A DNA stretch of 64,000 bases from Rachycentron canadum. Taxonomy: Eukaryota > Chordata > Actinopteri > Carangiformes > Rachycentridae. Under the pieces are notes generated by a model. It saw only the letters and a program-made list of their open reading frames with translations. It was not told the origin of the DNA and ran no database searches. The translations under genes were made by a program, and so were the position numbers. The stretch lies in NCBI GenBank assembly GCA_038496675.1, contig CM076654.1, positions 13,291,177 through 13,355,176 of the forward strand, in the 5' to 3' direction. This document shows, one piece after another, positions 62,318 to 64,000 of the stretch. The first letter of the stretch is position 1, and every line of letters starts with the position of its first letter.

Positions 62318-63233
62318 GTCTATATTTAGTGATCTGACTTTGAAATGGAGGCCAGGGGAATATATAGCCTGTCTCAGTCTCTGTAGACCCTGTCTGCAAA
62401 AGGCTGTGGCAGAGAGGCTTTGGGATGATGCCAGGGTGAAACGTGAAGAAAACTGTCCTCCCAGGCTTTTCCCACAGCCTTTGACCAACAACACCTCATA
62501 GAACCATACAAGAATAAGTCCCCTTGGAAAGGAGAGTGTTCTGTTGTCAGGAGGAGGATGAATGGGAGCTCAGTTCTCACGGTACCATTAGCATACTCCA
62601 GTTTGTTTTCCAAATTGACTGAGCAGACAGCGCTGCCCTCTCCTGGCTCACACAGGAATCTGAATTACATCAAAGAAGAAGGCCGTAAGCTGAAACACCA
62701 GCTGTGCTGAATATCAAATGCCAGGTGAAGCTGGAAACCAGTGGCTGGAGAGTTGCACATGTTGAGTCAGTGCTGAACACACCTTTTAGCATGCAGGGAT
62801 CTTAACAACTAAACCAACAATTCAGTTCAGAAGGTAAACACCCTCTTGTACTGTATGTTTGCCCAGGCTGCATGAGCCCAGCCTTTATTTATCAAGGTTA
62901 AATTAACCTCTTACATCGGTGCCACATGGGTGCATTATGCTCTTTTAGCATGAACTTCCATAAAAACCATGTCATGCATCACAAATTTTCAATATAAGTA
63001 GTTGTTTGCTTCAGCTGCACTTACCAGACTGATCGTTCATCATGCGTATAGCTTTAGCTTTGGCCAACTCCAGTGCTGTGACCCATCTCTGCCGCTCCAC
63101 TTCTGTGCTAGCCTTTAGGTGGTAAGTGCGGCCGCCACTGCTCAGGACGATATTGCAGGCGTCCTCTGTATCGATGTGTGCTGTGGCCAAGTTGATTGTT
63201 CCACGACATGTATGGGCCATCTCCGCCTGCGTC
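27025..63233 (-). CDS. osbp2: oxysterol-binding protein 2 / ORP4 (partial, 13 exons seen; 5' end outside window)
   Basis: This is a sterol and PI4P binding protein of membrane contact sites. Exons, minus strand: 63025-63233, 41381-41631, 37023-37221, 36092-36212, 35407-35473, 34726-34875, 34382-34627, 34114-34234, 33273-33376, 31698-31793, 31115-31299, 30761-30981 and 27025-27167. They give about 703 aa in continuous frame. The first exon holds the second half of a PH domain (TCRGTINLATAHI, EVERQRWVTALELAKAKAI). A coiled region follows, then a FFAT motif for ER VAP binding, EYFDAME (36142-36162). The ORD spans the rest: KPNYSLNLWSIMKNCIGKEL, NEPLSMLQRLTEDLEYHELL, KPFNPLLGETYELDR, the OSBP signature EQVSHHPP across an exon junction, and KFRGKYLSIMPLG. 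The EYFDAMEDS and LLWKKYPLPENAENMYYF versions match OSBP2 rather than OSBP, and the tcn2/ccdc117 neighbourhood agrees. The start exon with the N-terminal PH half lies beyond 64000. Confidence 0.95.
27587..27601. repeat. 15-bp target-site duplication, left copy
   Basis: ACTTGTAAGTGGACC occurs here and again at 29070-29084, exactly bracketing the Penelope-like element. Confidence 0.85.
27841..28194 (-). pseudogene. GIY-YIG endonuclease part of the Penelope-like element
   Basis: The 117-codon open stretch has the GIY-YIG core (VYAVQC then LYIGETKQPL, about 28060-28120), the downstream HLREKGH and NVHILDRE segments, and the typical ending LERPSLNRG. This domain nicks target DNA in active elements. 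Here it survives as an open frame, but it is cut off by stops and frame shifts from the RT part. Confidence 0.85.
28430..28943 (-). pseudogene. truncated reverse-transcriptase fragment of the Penelope-like element
   Basis: The finger region IYGPSKIHKEGTPLRPI (about 28626-28676) and palm motif A (FDVTSLFTCIPT, 28435-28470) are recognisable, in two different frames. Motif A is followed within a few codons by the RT-to-endonuclease linker (HIKRALKTRG..WAF), so the palm and thumb have been deleted. Confidence 0.8.
29070..29084. repeat. 15-bp target-site duplication, right copy
   Basis: Identical to 27587-27601; marks the right end of the Penelope-like insertion. Confidence 0.85.
29123..29563. 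mobile_element. non-autonomous terminal-inverted-repeat element (MITE-like)
   Basis: The left end reads CTGTTCAGACCTGGTATTAA. The right end read in reverse gives CTGTTCAGACCTGGCATTAA, and similarity continues inward (GGTGATCTGATCACAA against GGTGATCCGATTACAA, then a GACAG block) for roughly 60 bp or more. The 441-bp element encodes nothing. I could not see a clean target-site duplication, so its superfamily is open. It lies only 38 bp from the Penelope-like insertion. Confidence 0.7.
29564..30760. other. rest of last osbp2 intron
   Basis: No exon or gene is supported. The interval holds a TG-rich simple repeat at 29836-29884 and otherwise plain AT-rich intron. Confidence 0.6.
29836..29884. 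repeat. imperfect (TG)n simple repeat
   Basis: Interrupted TG units; the open frames read through it are low-complexity artefacts. Confidence 0.85.
31794..33272. other. osbp2 intron without recognised content
   Basis: The interval lies between the ORD exons at 31698-31793 and 33273-33376. It is AT-rich and I see no exon, RNA gene or clear repeat in it. Confidence 0.5.
38800..38975 (+). repeat. possible RTE-type LINE 3'-end remnant
   Basis: The text AGGATTGGGGAAAAAGTTTG, later GAATTCTTTCTCTGAAG, AGAGGTCTGCGCTCACTT and TTCTAGTTAT resembles the 3' tail of a LINE family common in fish, whose copies end in a GGTCTGCGCTC and TTCTAGTT block. The match is from memory and the copy is diverged. Confidence 0.4.
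40446..40580. repeat. compound (ATAAG)n-(TAAAA)n-(AAAT)n microsatellite
   Basis: Nearly 20 perfect copies of the five-base unit change into TAAAA units and then TAAA units. A transition of this kind suggests stepwise drift of one array. Confidence 0.95.
43442..43452 (-). other. isolated B-box-like tRNA motif
   Basis: On the minus strand this reads GGTTCGATTCC, a perfect polymerase III B box. No A box, acceptor stem or anticodon arm is present, so it is at most the remnant of a tRNA-derived SINE. Confidence 0.3.
43535..43830 (+). repeat. diverged teleost interspersed repeat
   Basis: ATGGATTGCAATGAAATTTT, GTACAGATGTTCATGGTTCT and GAATGAATCCCAATAAC correspond to a sequence pattern very common in fish genomes (an 'ATGGATTGCCATGAAATTT' family). 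A second, weaker block follows at 43730-43800. The family name is not recalled. Confidence 0.55.
50450..50695 (+). repeat. teleost interspersed repeat copy
   Basis: TTTATTTGTATAGCAGCAAA, CTCAAAGCACTTTACAGAG, GAGCAAGCACTTGGCAATAG, CAGGAAGAAACCTCC and CTGCCTCGACTGGTTAGAGG appear in the same order as in a repeat widely scattered in teleost genomes. The copy is diverged and about 245 bp long. I do not assign a class. Confidence 0.65.
51890..52450. other. CpG/GA-rich island inside the large osbp2 intron
   Basis: Base composition changes here from AT-rich intron to GA-rich (about 51910-52060) and then to CpG-containing, GC-richer DNA (52190-52440). On the plus strand an open frame starts at 52194 with a signal-peptide-like N-terminus (MDRSVTAPCSCAIALAIAVL). 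After about 80 codons it runs into a CA-rich simple repeat and continues open to 52739. It could be an internal promoter or first exon on either strand, or chance. No splice donor or homologue was recognised. Confidence 0.35.
52455..52650. repeat. interrupted (CA)n-rich tract
   Basis: Alternating CA/TG-like units with interruptions. A GA-rich simple tract follows at 52690-52750. Reading frames through it give His/Thr-rich nonsense. Confidence 0.8.
57404..57530. repeat. (CA)n-(GA)n compound microsatellite
   Basis: About 105 bases of CA are followed by about 22 bases of GA. One N at 57461 in the middle suggests that two reads or contigs were joined across the array, so its length is unreliable. 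Confidence 0.97.
59500..59660. other. GA-rich tract with CpG
   Basis: A polypurine tract on the plus strand (polypyrimidine in the osbp2 sense strand) with several CpG, such as GGGGGCGGGAAAACCAG. It could mark an internal osbp2 promoter, but nothing proves this. The open frame on the other strand is low complexity. Confidence 0.35.
62249..62317. repeat. (CT)n-(TA)n compound microsatellite
   Basis: About 41 bases of CT units with one CC interruption pass directly into 27 bases of TA. Confidence 0.95.
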
Positions 63234-64000
63234 CTGCATTAAAATACCAGGGAGAAAGAGGGACAGAGAAAGACAGAGAGAGAGTGAGGACTTGGTCTTG
63301 GACACAAGTTAATCATCATTGCTCACAGTATCTGTCCATTCATAAACATAACATTGCAAATTACAAGTATAATTCAGCAAGGCTGTAGGTAGGATTGTGC
63401 AATTGATATTTCTATAAGCACAAGCGGGGAGGTGAGGAGGGACACAGGACTGCCACAGTGATCATGTCAAGAGTCACCTTGAAAGCCAAGCAGTGGAAGT
63501 ACCTGTTCATTTCACTGAAGCATATTTATTCACAAAAACTAAACCTGCGTTAGCTAATGTCAAACAAATGGGATGGTTTAAACTTCTAATTCGCTCAGCG
63601 TGACCTGCCTGCCCTGTTGTGGGGTGTGCAGAATTGTGGGTATTCTGTGTAGCCTCCACTAAGACCAACTGTTGCACATTCAGTGGGCCACAGTAGTCTA
63701 GATAACAAGGCCATTGTCTGTCTCCAAGCCTGTGTAGTGAACAAAACCAAACAATGAATAACAGCACGAACAAAGAGAGAACAGAGTGTGAGAGGTGTTG
63801 AAAAATGAGAGAGATAGCAGGGGAGAGGGAGCCAAAGCAGCAGGGTAGGAGATTAGAACAAAGAGGAAGGGCAACAGAGTCTGTGTCTGTGCATATATGC
63901 ACTGTGCAAGTCTTAGACAAAAGTATATACTGTATACATATCATTTTATAATGAATATTCCAGTAAATTTCTGTTGCACATCTTCCAAAACAGACAAATA
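63234..64000. other. osbp2 intron upstream of the PH-domain exon
   Basis: The exon ending at 63233 begins in phase 2 (G|ACG), so at least one more coding exon lies to the right of the window. No exon is seen in these last 767 bases. Confidence 0.7.

Larger units (their letters stand above)
41632..63024. other. 21.4-kb osbp2 intron
   Basis: The intron separates the PH-domain exon (63025-63233) from the exon starting DSGDEE. The two exons join in phase (G|AT), so no coding exon is needed between them. Contents I can support are old interspersed repeats near 43.5 and 50.5 kb, microsatellites at 57.4 and 62.2 kb, a CpG/GA-rich island near 51.9-52.4 kb, and a GA-rich stretch near 59.5 kb. ORP4 has a short form without the PH domain in mammals, so an internal promoter here is plausible, but I could not place one. 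Confidence 0.6.

Noticed and set aside
1..64000. CRISPR array, prokaryotic operon, phage or defence island
   Set aside because: The split genes, splice signals and repeats are those of a vertebrate nuclear genome, and no regularly spaced repeat array with unique spacers is present.

Overview
This is a stretch of vertebrate nuclear DNA, almost certainly from a teleost fish. It has AT-rich introns, GT-AG split genes, long CA, CT and TA microsatellites, and remnants of repeats that recur across spiny-rayed fish genomes. Five protein-coding genes can be reconstructed exon by exon. I found exons by translating both strands, placing GT-AG junctions and requiring the reading frame to stay open across every junction. 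Gene names rest on family sequence features recalled from knowledge, not on a database search.

Layout: dguok (mitochondrial deoxyguanosine kinase) lies on the minus strand at 784-3036. tcn2 (transcobalamin, a secreted vitamin B12 carrier) lies on the minus strand at 4491-7487. ccdc117 is on the plus strand at 8870-10559, head to head with tcn2. A long coiled-coil protein gene that I cannot name occupies 12217-20940 on the minus strand, tail to tail with ccdc117, with a CpG-rich promoter and non-coding first exon near 21.4-21.6 kb. osbp2 (oxysterol-binding protein 2, ORP4) runs on the minus strand from 63233 down to 27025, and its first exon or exons lie beyond the right edge. tcn2, ccdc117 and osbp2 all map to the same region of human chromosome 22q12, so this looks like a partly conserved syntenic block.

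The genes are not an operon and do unrelated jobs: nucleotide salvage, cobalamin transport, a CCDC117-family protein, a probable structural coiled coil, and sterol/PI4P binding at membrane contacts. About half of the window is osbp2 intron, including one intron of 21.4 kb.

The last osbp2 intron carries a defective Penelope-like retroelement (27602-29069). It has a GIY-YIG endonuclease part, a gutted reverse transcriptase, inverted terminal arms and a 15-bp target-site duplication. A 0.44-kb terminal-inverted-repeat element sits immediately beside it. An assembly gap at 15813-16194 interrupts the coiled-coil gene, and the 13 bases at its left edge match the Tn5/Nextera mosaic-end adapter, which points to adapter carry-over. 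I found no prokaryotic system, CRISPR array, rRNA or convincing tRNA. The most unusual items are the structured retroelement insertion, the adapter trace, the unnamed coiled-coil gene, several perfect palindromes, and an unproven signal-peptide-like ORF inside the large osbp2 intron.
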